From: Monarcha castaneiventris obscurior
Lineage: Eukaryota; Chordata; Aves; Passeriformes; Monarchidae
DNA: 64,000 nucleotides
Direction: 5' to 3'
Assembly (NCBI GenBank): GCA_026261815.1
Contig: JAMPIT010000174.1
Location: forward strand, 4,278,001 to 4,342,000
Positions 24,101-35,308 of the stretch are shown here, piece by piece (the first letter of the stretch is position 1; every line of letters starts with the position of its first letter). The notes below the pieces were generated by a model that saw only the letters and a program-made list of their open reading frames with translations, was not told the origin of the DNA and searched no databases. Made by a program: the position numbers and the translations under genes.

Positions 24101-26213
24101 AATAATTCACACCAATGGACTCCAGACTGCAGTATATGGTCAGGCTTTAACACTCTCCAGCCACTGTCAGAGACAGAATACTAGACTATTTGGAACCTTG
24201 GTCTCTCTCAGGAGAATTTCTTATACTGTTACCCCTGAGTTCAATTTTGAAGTGTTATATTCGAATGACAATATTATCTTCTAGGTTTGACTACTCTGTA
24301 GCATTCTATACCACTGAAGTATTTCCAACACCTTCAAAGGATTAGAAAGAATTGATTGATGATGTTTCATAAATTTGAGAAAAACCTGGGGAATTCAGAG
24401 ATAACTATGGTATGATTTTTCTGACCTTTTTTTTTTTTTTAATTTTTATTTTTAATTAGTTCTTTTCTGGAAGACATCCGTGTGGATCTTTCACTGAAAC
24501 ACTTCTGTGTGAGTAAGTCAGGGAGCATGCTTGTCATCCAAGATTTACTGTCCCCAGCCCTTCTAATCCAGAACATCAATAAACATGTAGAGCATTCAAT
24601 TTTTCCCCTCTACCTTATTTTATACATAAGACTGAACACCTGGAATGAAAGAATCAAATATCTCTATAGTAAGTTTTACTACATCTTCCTCATCTTCTGA
24701 TGGTAGCCTTGTGGTTTCACTGCATTTATTCTTCTCTTTATGTCACTGTTCTGCAATGTGGGAAACTTCTGTATACTGTTGACAGAACTAGTTGCTGGCA
24801 AACACACTGAAACAATTATCCACTCACTAGTTCAGTTTTTAAAAAGGAGTTTGAGAAGAAAATCCTTGAGATTCATTCTGCTACTGTGCGCTACTTTTTT
24901 CTGCTCTTGCTTACACATCTGTCATATCATATTTTAAAAACAACCTTGCTTTTCATAAATCAGGTGGGTTCTACTTCAAATCAGGGTTACTCATTTGTAA
25001 AGAACGAGCTTGCAGTGGCTTTATTGGTTTACATTTCAACTCCCTTGAGACACTATAAAGGGCAGAATTATTCAGCACTTAATGCTATAGAATGTGTTGT
25101 ATCTTTCATGTGAGTATTTTATGTCAAATCTTTTACAAAGGAAGCTAACGTAAGACTAACACAAATAAGTGAACAGACCTGATAAAAGAAACTGAGAAAT
25201 TAAGGCAAGGGAGAATAGCTTGAAAGAAGCTATTTCAGGGTGCAAGTGTGAAACAGTTCTGGAATATACTCTGCTCCTTTCAGACTGCTGAATGTTTTCC
25301 TTATTCATGGCAACAATAAGAACCACTGGGTTTTGCTAATAACTAAAGATAACATGGGCAAGATTTCTTGCTTAAGAGCACCACAAGGTCAAACTTTTCT
25401 TGCTGAATTTAATATAGATTCAAATTAATGCATAATTCTAGGAAGGTTACATGGAATTATTAAATAATTTGAATACATTTTAGTGTTTTTTCTGAAGGCT
25501 TTAGATAATTCTATTTCTTTTAACATTGCTAGGGCACCTCAACAAAATGTGGTGATTGATTTCAAGCACATACTCAAAGTGCAAACTTTGTACTTCGGTG
25601 TAATTTTTGTTTTGTTTTGGGTTTTGTTTTGTTTTGGGGTATTTTTGGTGGTATTGTTATTCTCTATAGGTCTTTTACAACTTTTTCATTTCTTTACCCA
25701 CTGGCTTGAAAATGCACTAATGGTAAATGATCCTGTGACATGGCCGGAGAGAACTCTAAGTAGAAAAGACGAGACTTGTACTTCAGGACATCAGCTGCAA
25801 AGGAAAGCATGTGAGCAGGAGACCCCCTGAGAATTGCTTCATTTCATAGGTTTCTACAACACACTATTTCCAGCTTTTTCAAAGCATTTATCATTGCCAA
25901 ATTTAATGAGGACTTGGGCAAAGATTTTCCATATAGTCCTTTACCAGTTCTATGAATCTCTGTGTAGGCTAAACCCATAAATTTCTTCAAATTACATTAA
26001 AAAAACATTTCTTCTTGATGTTATTTTTAGGGCTTTCTAGGCAGGCAGGATTTGGCATTGTCTTCTTTCTTTTTATATCTTACTCTGCATCCTTCTCTAG
26101 CAAAGTTTCACCTACAAGTCTTACTCAACTGTTCTAAGTCACAATCATCCATGCTCAGCAAAAGAAGTAGGTCTCTTTTCTAACCAAAAATAACTTACTG
26201 ACTTGCTAGACAA
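18133..26213. other. Intronic AT-rich sequence with homopolymer runs
   Basis: About 8 kb of AT-rich sequence. It has A runs (18784-18798 and about 19568-19580), a T run at about 24427-24440 and a TTTTG-type run at 25603-25640. No exon, LTR or CR1 fragment was recognised, which makes this the longest repeat-poor stretch of the intron. Confidence 0.55.
25603..25640. repeat. (TTTTG)n simple repeat
   Basis: Tandem TTTTG and TTTTGGG units; low-complexity intronic repeat that makes an apparent Phe/Val/Leu-rich frame (25483-25830). Confidence 0.85.
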
Positions 26214-27318
26214 TGGGAGAGCAATGGATATTGCTTTTAACTTTAACTTCAGTGAAGATTTTAACAGGTTCTCCCTCAAGACCATCACAGAGAAGCTGTT
26301 GGAAGTATGGGCTGGATGAGCAGACAGTAAGGTGAACTGAACAAAAGCTGAATGTCCAGGCCCAGAGGGTTGTGATTAGTGGCACAAATCCTAGTTGGAA
26401 GACAATAGCTAGTGGTGTATCCCAGGGGTCCAGTCCCTCCTAACATCTTTACTAATGATCTGGATGATATGGCAGAGTGTTCCTTTTGCAAATTTGCAGG
26501 TGACACAAAACTGGGAGAAGTGGCTGATATGCCAAAGGGTTGTGCTGGTGGTCCATCCAGATGGACCTCAACAGCCTGGAGAAATGGCCTGACAGGACCC
26601 TCATGACGTTCAACAAGAAGTGCACCAGTATATGTTGTACGCCAATCATCTGGAAACCAATCTTTTGGAAAACAGCTTGGCAGAAAAGGTAAACAACAAT
26701 GTAACTATAAGCTGACAATGCACCCTTGCAGCAAAGAAGGCTAATTGTATCCTGAGCCATAGTAGATGATTGTGGACAGCAGCAGGATGGAGTTGATCCC
26801 TCCCCTCTACTCAGCCCTGTTGAGGACACAGCTGGAGTTTTGTGTCTAGTTCTGGGCTCCTCAGTATAAGGCATGGACATACTGTAGTCAGGTCAGTGAA
26901 GGCATGAAGATGGTAAAGGGACTGAAGCTTCTCTCCTGTAAGGAAAGGCTGAGAGAGCTCGGACTGTTCAGGTTAGGGGAGAGAAGTCTCAGGGGAATTA
27001 GATCAATACATGAAGGGAGTGTGTAAAGACAGGGTCAAGGTCCTTTCTGTTGTGCCCAGTGACAGAACCAGAGGCAATGGGGCACAAACACTGGAGGTTT
27101 CCTCTGAACATCAGGAAACAATTTTTTTACTGTAAGGGTGACTGGGTATTGGCACAGGTGGAGTCTTCATCCTTAGAAATACCCCCCAAAAAAAAAAATC
27201 TGGACATAATCATATGCAATCAGCTTTAGATGGACCTGCTTGAGTAGAGCTGTTGAGCCAGATGAACTCAGAAGTCCCTTCCAACATTAACTGCTCTGAA
27301 AATCTACGATTCTGAAAT
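26214..27318 (+). mobile_element. CR1 LINE, about 1.1 kb, with decayed reverse transcriptase
   Basis: Sense-orientation CR1 that reaches into the reverse transcriptase domain. Recognisable blocks are TTCAGTGAAGATTTTAACAG, GTATGGGCTGGATGAGCAGA, GTGTATCCCAGGGGTC and the NIFTNDLDDMAE peptide that precedes the catalytic box. The catalytic FADD box reads FAGD at 26493-26504, so one of its two catalytic aspartates is lost. Several frameshifts split the frame. The 3' end is CCCTTCCAACATTAACTGCT, then a diverged tail ACGATTCTGAAATG. A minus-strand open frame at 26452-26880 is antisense to it and not a gene. Confidence 0.93.
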
Positions 27319-30300
27319 GCATACTTGTGACTGAAGACTATTGAAGATACAGAATTCAATAAAAATGTTCAATGCATTATAAAAATAAGGCAGCAACATC
27401 CTAGATCAAATTGAGATGCTAATTACATCAGGCTTAGCTTTGGCTGACTCTTTTAATCCTCCATTTAAATTAATATTAAATCCAGTAAAATAAAGTTCTT
27501 TTCCACTCACCAATAGCAACACTTACTTATGTGGTATACATTATCTGTGTGCAAACTCTGCTAATACAAATGCCTTCATATAAACATTTACATGAATGTC
27601 GTGCTTGGCATATTCATAGGAAATCACTCTACCTGTGAATTACATTGATTAACCTTTTATCATATTGCTTCCCCATTTAGACACAAACAAAAGATCAAGA
27701 GTCTTTTTGTTTAAATAAATGTCTGTACTTTATAACATCAACATTATTAGACTGGTTGACAACTTATACTGATGCTATGGATTTCATTATCACTAGAAGA
27801 AATTTAGAGTTGAGGACTATAATAGGCAGTTATAGATAATATATTAAGATAATTTTTCTCTCCCACTTCAACCAACAGAAGCTCTTCCAGAAAAAAGCTC
27901 ATCCCATCAGAAGGAGAGATGCCCACTGTTAACACTGTTCTATGAGTTGTTTGAACAGGTAGTTGTGACTAAGAAGTAATTTACACAAGGAAGACAGAAG
28001 CACATAAAATGATCAAGCTAATGAAAGCCCATTATTCAGAACCCTTCACTAAATCAAGATACAGTTAACTTAATTTTATGAATATTTTCAGTGCTTTTAA
28101 CAGCACCTGGATAAGGAGCAGCTGTGAAGATAAAACATTATTCCATAATGCTTTATGGTCATATATCTCATCTGTGTGTTTCCACTCTCATTTAATTTTA
28201 TATCAGTTCAGGCAATGGGACTGCGTATTTCCATGAGCTGCATTCCATTCATCAGACAATCAATCTTTAGGAGGGAAATACCATCAGTGTTTGAAAAGAG
28301 TTACTGGTATGAAAAAAAGTAAGCATAATAGTGTTTTATGCTTTGGGAATAATGGGGAATAAAAATAACATAGCGATTATTTGAGGAATAAAAATAACAG
28401 CTCTGCTTATGGGCAGCAGAGAGACTTTAGTCATAATGTATGTGGTGGGGCGTGTTATTCTGTATTATGTGGCCTGCATGACACTGCTAAAGAGAAATGG
28501 TGGCAAGTCAGGACTAATATAACAGGAACTGGAGTATTTGTAATTCCCTCCTCAACATCTGCTGCATAAAATGTAATTTGCTCATTTGTACAAGCTGTGC
28601 TTCTTTAGAGGCAATCTCAAAATCCTTTTTTTGGATGTACCTGCCCCAGTTTGTACAATTTGAATGTGGATCAAAATAGCTTGCATTTCAGTTTCAGATA
28701 ATTTGAGGATTCTTCAGTGTTCAAACTGTTTATTTAAATTACATAAAACACAAAGCAACACAGGGGTATGAGTGACTGGAGAGTCTGAAAAAAAGAATTG
28801 AAAGAGGAATTTTGTTGGATTTGTTTTTGTTGGGGTTTTTTTTCAGGAGGCAGAGCTCTCAAATCACCAGGAAGAATATTAAGGAAAACACTTAATATGT
28901 AGTTAAAGGAATCGTAACGCATATGAACATATGTTGTTTTACCTAATTTTGATCAACTTAAAAGTAAAAATATCTTTATTCTTTCAGTTGGGTTTAACAC
29001 ACCATCTGGTTTAATTATTCCTTAGGTAGCACACCATAAAGTTAATAGTAACAGTATTGTTAAGCCAATCAGAAAGAACATTTCTGATGTGATTTTTCAC
29101 CAAGGATGTTTCTCTTAAACCCATTGACTATAAGGTCAATGTAATAAGCTTTTGCATAAGGATTATGTTACTGCCAGAGCTTGACAGATGTTAGTTGAGA
29201 ATAATCACCTCTCAATTGAATCAAATCTGCTTATTAAGTGAAAGAATTTAATCATAATCTAAAGTGTTCCTTTAATCTAGAATTTTGGGCAAGTTTTTAA
29301 TTTAAAAATTGTTGAAAAGATATGACGACATTAAAAACACGAGATTGTACAGGATTGTCTACTAAAAGGAAATAAACTGTAGTTTATAAAAGTCATGCTG
29401 ATTAAAGAACCAAAATTCTAAAATTAATCTCAGTCCCCATTTCAGCAAAGAAAGATGAAGCCTTCAGAAGCCCAGTGAGCCTTCTGAAACCCGCTTCTTT
29501 GATCAACCAGGCAAGTGAAATATGGAGTGTTCATTACTCATTGTAATACCAGAGGGACTGTAGAGATTTAGGGATTCGCTTCAACATCTTTGAGTTGAAA
29601 AGTTACTTCAATCAGTTTTGCATAATCCCAGTTTTAAGGAGCTTTAGTGAAGTTCACTAGTTCCTGCTGACTTTCAACAGACTTAATTGTTGTGTAAAAT
29701 TTTAGCTAAAAATTACTTAATGTTATCTTCAGAAGTATTATTAAAAAACAATACTATAACAAATTCTTACAAAACTGAACGTTTCCTTATGGCCCCAAAA
29801 AATCTGTTTCTGATCTGACCAGAAAAAGATATGAAAGGGCTATAGAACAGAATTTCATCTCAACAGATTTATAAGAATTACTTTATCAAACATATAAACA
29901 CACAGTATGCTATACTCAATTTAGCAAAATAAAGGGAGAAGATCTAGAATACATTATTGGTCGGGGAGTGCTTGATATTCTCATCAGCATAACATTTATT
30001 TCCATTCAAAAATGCAGTATTACATGTTCTCATTCCCTATTCCAGACTTCAGCTATAAGTGTGATAAAGAATGCTGTACAGTGATCATGAATTAACAAAC
30101 CAGATATCAGTCATACTGAAAAAAAGATCATACTAAATCACTTCAACATCACAGTTAATCATTGTTTTCCCAATTCCTATGCTTTGTTGCCCATTGTTGC
30201 TGGATACAATTTATGGCATATTATTGACATTCTAAATCACTCCAGTTACAGTTGTGTCTGGTGACCCCAGGAAGTACAAGAGGCAAAAAAAAAAAGTCTT

Positions 30301-30666
30301 AATTTCTCGACAGCCATGCTAAATGGAGTTAATGGAAATCATTTTTCATTTACTAAATGCCCCTAAATCTCATTCAAGCCTAGATTCCCTGAGCAGAAAA
30401 CAGCTGGGGAATGGAGAGCTTTAGAGACAAGTGTCCTATAGCCTTGTGCTGTCCTTAGATTTCCCTAGGTACACATGGACAGCTACCTCTGTGAGTATTT
30501 GACTGAATAACTGTGTTGTGACCAAGTAACTTTCTTCCTGTGTTTCAGTATAAATAAAGAACTGAACTAAATAGAACTGTAACCCATAATATTATAAATA
30601 AATTACATCGAGACAACTTTGGGTACCTAAATGTGTCTTCTCAACAGAAGCAATGTTACACAAAGG
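27319..30666. other. Intronic AT-rich sequence, unique-looking
   Basis: No repeat family is recognised. Segments at about 28380-28620 and 29090-29290 look like candidate conserved non-coding DNA (ATTA cores, no low complexity). This is an impression that only alignment can test. Confidence 0.5.
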
Positions 30667-31135
30667 ACATGGATCTCTCCTGGGACTCATTTGGGTAAGT
30701 CTTACAGATAAGAATATATGATATTGATGAACAGAAGTCTTTCCAGCTGTAATCCAAAACTTGAACTTAAAAAGCCTTATCAAACAGTCCAAAGGAGCTA
30801 ATCACCCAAAACAAAAAACAAACCAAAACCAAACAAAAACACAAAGGAGTAATGTCAGGCACATGATCCTACACACTCCTATGCACATGGATCTCTCCTG
30901 GGACTCATTTGGGTAAGTCTTACAGATAAGAATATATGATATTGATGAACAGAAGTCTTTCCAGCTGTAATCCAAAACTTGAACTTAAAAAGCCTTATCA
31001 AACAGTCCAAAGGAGCTAATCACATTGTCAGAGATATCAGGAGATGAAGACAGTAATCCATAGGTAATTCCATAACTTAGTAAAGACTTATCAGAAGGAG
31101 TAATGTCAGGCACATGATCCTACACACTCCTATGC
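30667..31135. repeat. Rearranged direct duplication (A-B / A'-unique-B')
   Basis: Block A (30667-30805, 139 bp) recurs without visible change at 30885-31023, an offset of 218. Block B (30844-30884, 41 bp, starting AAGGAGTAATGTCAGGC) recurs at 31095-31135, an offset of 251. In the right copy A' and B' are separated by 71 bp of ordinary sequence (31024-31094). In the left copy that 71 bp is replaced by 38 bp of CAAAA-rich sequence (30806-30843). The copies look identical, so the event is recent or an assembly artefact. Confidence 0.93.
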
Positions 31136-31712
31136 TGGCCACAGCACTCAAGAAGCTGTCTGTCTGAAAACCAATTTTACCGAAAGAGTCAGCAGACAAA
31201 CAAGTTCACATGAGATCTCTTCAAGTCATCAAATCGTGTGCCTTGGTATCACAGACCCCTGTGTAATAAAATCCTGCTTCTAAATTAATTAAATCCCATT
31301 ATCACTTAATCCTGGGGTTTTTTTTAATATTTTGTTCTTTATTTTTCTGATGTACTTTATATCTCTCAGTTGTTGTTTGACTAAACGAGTCAAGAAATTT
31401 TCAATTTCATTTCTAGAATGGACATTCCATTTTTCTGAATATCCAATCATTTTTGTCCATAGTTCAATATGAGTTTCTGAATAAGGGAAATTATACATGG
31501 CTTTGCTAACGAAGTTTCAACAATGCTCTCTGAAGTGACATGAACACTTCTCTATTTTCTAATTCACCTTGGGGTCATACATCTTTTTCACAATCCCAGT
31601 TATGATTCAGAGCTCTCCTGTAACTAACCACCATGCCAAGGATCTCTGTTCCTGGAAGATGATAGATGATCTTTCATTTTACTGCAGAAATTCATGCTGA
31701 TAATTAAGAAAC
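31136..31712. other. Intronic sequence, nothing recognised
   Basis: Unique-looking AT-rich sequence between the duplication and the next CR1 fragment; no exon recognised. Confidence 0.55.
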
Positions 31713-32262
31713 AATCACAGAATAGTTAGGGTTGGAAGGGGCCTTTGGCAAAATTCTATTCCACCCCCCTGCCAAGGCATGGTCACCTACAGCAGGTTAC
31801 ACAGGAATGTGTTCAGGCGGGTTTGGAATGTCGCCAGCTAGGGAGACTCCCCAGCCTTCCTGGGAAGCCTGTACCAGGGCTCTGCCACCCTCAGTGTAAA
31901 GTTCTCCCTCATGTTGAGGTGGAACTTCTTGTTTTTCAGTTTATTGCCATTGTTCCTCATCCTGTCCCAGGCCACCATGAAAGAGAGCCTGGCACCATCC
32001 TCTTGCCACCAGCCTTTGAGACATTTCTATGTATTGATGAGAGCTCCTCTCAGTCTCCCCTTCTCCAGACTAATCAGGTCCAGCTCCCACAATCTCTCCT
32101 TGTAACAGAGGTGTTCCAGATCCCTCATCATCTTTATGGCCTCCACTGAACACTCTCCTGTAAGTCCTTGTCTTTCTTGAACTGTGGAGACCAGACCTGA
32201 ACACAAAACTCCAGAGAAGGCTCCACTAGGGCCAAGTGGAGAAGGAGGATCACCTCCCATCA
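31713..32262 (-). mobile_element. CR1 LINE fragment (minus strand), about 550 bp
   Basis: It begins with AATCACAGAATAGTTAGGGT and TGGAAGGGGCC, the complement of the CR1 3' end. It continues through CTTCCTGGGAAGCCTGTACC, CAGTTTATTGCCATTGTTCC and CTCCCCTTCTCCAGACTAAT, all typical of the 3' half of CR1 ORF2 read backwards. The plus-strand frame at 31745-32149 is antisense to the element and not a gene. Confidence 0.94.
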
Positions 32263-35109
32263 TCTTCTCCATGGAACTCATATGGTGTTGTACTTCATTT
32301 AACTGTAGTTGTTCCCATTCTATTCTAAGTCTTCACTAATTACTCCTCGGTGTTACACTTTTTCTTATAGATAACATATCAGTATGATTTTAATATGCAA
32401 GCTAAAGGAGATATGTTCACCCTAAATACATTTGCTTCATCAAGCGTTAGATTCAAGGCATTCTTTGACATTATTTAGACCTTTTACTAGAATACAAAAC
32501 ATCCCAGACTAGCAAATGATGCCATGGTCTAATAATTTGTTCTAAGCTAGGGAAACCAGCTAAACAACAAATTCTACGTACAAACATTATTGCAACAGCT
32601 ATTTGATTTTATATGTAAAAGAAAATTCTTAATACTTTTCATTTAGTAGGAAGCAGCTGTAGTCTTAACTTTACTATGTGGAAAACAAGAGGGGAAACAG
32701 CTGTTTAAAAAATCAAAACATTTTTAGTGAAAAATGGCTTCAACTTTGGGGATAATTATGTTGCCAGTAGATTGTTTGAAAATTACCAGCAAAGCATTGA
32801 AATAAAATGTATTAAAATTCAGTATATTTTTAAGTAATTATCAATGTGAAAATTAATTACAATTATAAACTGTTTATAAACATATATCAGCAGTCAAGAG
32901 TATACAATTGCCGATAAAAGTAAATTCTTCAGTCACTCACTGGTTACTGTGACTAGTAGCTACCTAAATCTATCAGGAAGCTCTTGCAAAAGGGAGCCTT
33001 GAAGTATAAACAGAAATTTACCAATTGATCCCATTTTGTCATTCTCTTTCATTGCAAGTTCTAATAGCTTTATCAGTGAAACAAGGCACCCCAAATTATT
33101 ATGGGGTTTTTTAACATCTTTTTTCTAAGTGAAGAATTACATACTTGAGGAACAAAACATGCACTGGGATTCAGCAAAGATTGAGCCTTACCCTATTCTT
33201 TTTGTTCCCATGTCAATCCAGTAAAAGGAAATATCAATAGCTTTTCTTCTATTTCAATAAGTGTACTGTTCTTTAGAAATGAGGTCAAACCAATTACTTT
33301 CCTGTAGAGAATCTGACACAATATTTTCTAATCAGCAAAGTAACTGTTTTTCTGTAAAAGCAGTTACAAGACCTAGATGTCAAGTTTTAATGCGCACGTG
33401 CAGAAACATGCATTTATGTAACTCAGAAAGACTGGTAATTTGATTATGATGGCTGGCCAGGCATTAGAAGTACTAAACCATGCAACAGTTTGACATCACA
33501 GTGCTGGACATGTTCTCAGCTGCTGGCCAAAATCTGATCACCCTTTTCTAAGTAAAATATTCGGTAAAGTAGTAAAAAACCCTTCTGTCTAACACCACCT
33601 GTCAGCTGGGCTTCAGACCAGGCCACTAGCCTGAGACAGCACTTGTGGCTCTGCTGGGTGACCTCTGCATTATAGGGAAAAGGAATACAGTCATATCAAT
33701 TCTTATAGACTTGGCATCTTTGACAGAGCTAATCTCCAAATACTCCTACTTTCATCCCAAAGACAGTTGCAGACAGCAAACACTAATAGCCTGAAATGAC
33801 TTGGGCCATTTTTCTGAAACTGTGAACATGGGACAGTTCAACCATTCCTTTCCTCTACCATCTTCAGACCCTCACAGTGGTTGCACTTCTCCTATTTACT
33901 TCTCATCAGGATTTAGATCTGTTAAGTGCAAGCAGCAGAAGCCACACACAGCATTCAACTCTATCCCACACCGAGTATGAGCATAAACAAATTCTCTAAA
34001 AAGCTCCTGTTTAGAGAGGAGGTGGTAGGAACTGAATCCAGGAAGAACAAAACAGTGCTTGAAGCTTGACAGAAGTGCTCAAAAAAACCCTTCTCTGGAA
34101 AAATTTGTAAATAACATTTACAAATATGTTTGTGGCACTAAAATAGGTCACAGCTTCAAAGATATATTTTCTTCCTCATCTTTGGCTCAGATACCATGGA
34201 AGCTTTCATCTGAGACTTACTGGAACTTACCAGGCATGGGTTGGTCCTAGTAAAGTGGCCAGTCATTTCCCTAGGTCTGCACTGCATGTATGAAAGGAGG
34301 AGGGAACTGTGATTTTCTGTGGAAATGAAGCTTCAAATGAGAAAAAAAAAAAATCAAAAGAATCAACTAAGCAATGAAAATGTGTACAAAGTTTAGTTCA
34401 AACTTTCAAAGGCCTACATTGGTCCATGAAAGTAACTTCTGTACTCATTACCATTCTAAGAAAACAATTATGTTTGTCATTCTTCACAATCAAGTGTAAG
34501 CAACAAAAATTTTATGATGGTATTAGCATCATTGTGATACTAATTCCCACAAGATTAATAGAATGCAAATCCAATTTATTCAGATTAATTTACCTTCATT
34601 TTCTTCTTTTACACACAAAATGGAAAGACTCCTATAAATTAATTGAGCTATTTATTCTGCAAAGGAGAGAGAGGGACATGCTTGTTGGCAGTGTTTTATG
34701 AACCTGAAAGGTAATGGGGCCCATAAAACTCTTTGACACATGTTTTTGAGCTTCATATAATTAGTCTGTACCTCATACTTGAAGTGTAAAAAAAGACCAG
34801 TTTCTTTTCCCTGATCAACTACCAGCCAAATTTGCTGCTCACAAGAATTTATGTCATAGATTTTTAGTCCCCTCTCTTTAAAAAATAATATTTAAGTTCA
34901 TTGAGGTTGTACGTCTTTTATAAAAGGCAAAAATAGCAATGTATTATGCCTATCCTGCAAAAGCATACACCACAACTACTCTTTTTCAATGTTATTAAAA
35001 AGATATTAAGAAAATGCATTCATGTTTAGAAACATTGTTAATGTACAATCAATATTCTTCAAGGAAAATTGAGATTCATCTTCTTGAATGAATTCGGATT
35101 CATCTGTTC
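32263..35109. other. Intronic AT-rich sequence, nothing recognised
   Basis: No repeat family, exon or RNA gene recognised in about 2.8 kb. Confidence 0.6.
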
Positions 35110-35308
35110 ATCACAGAAAGCATGACTGGGCATTGGAATGGACTGCCCAGAGAGCCAGTGGAGTCACCATCCCTGGAGATGTTTGAGAAAAGACTGGATG
35201 TGGCACTCAGTGCCATGGTCTAGTTGGCAAGGTGGCGTTAGGTCATAAGTTGGACTCAAAGATCCCAAAGGTCTTTTCCGACCTAATTAATTCTGTGATT
35301 CTGTGTGA
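35110..35308 (+). mobile_element. CR1 LINE 3' fragment (plus strand)
   Basis: About 200 bp: TGGGCATTGGAATGGACTGC, GGAGTCACCATCCCTGGAGA, AAAGGTCTTTTCCGACCTAA and the tail ATTCTGTGATTCTGTG. These are the last part of CR1 ORF2 and the 3' terminus in sense orientation. Confidence 0.94.

Noticed and set aside
25483..25830. 115-codon frame with a hydrophobic Phe/Val/Leu stretch that looks like a membrane segment.
   Set aside because: The hydrophobic part is the translation of a TTTTG simple repeat.
26452..26880. 142-codon minus-strand frame.
   Set aside because: It is antisense to a recognised CR1 element.
31745..32149. 134-codon plus-strand frame.
   Set aside because: It is antisense to a recognised CR1 element; the peptide is the reverse reading of ORF2 sequence.
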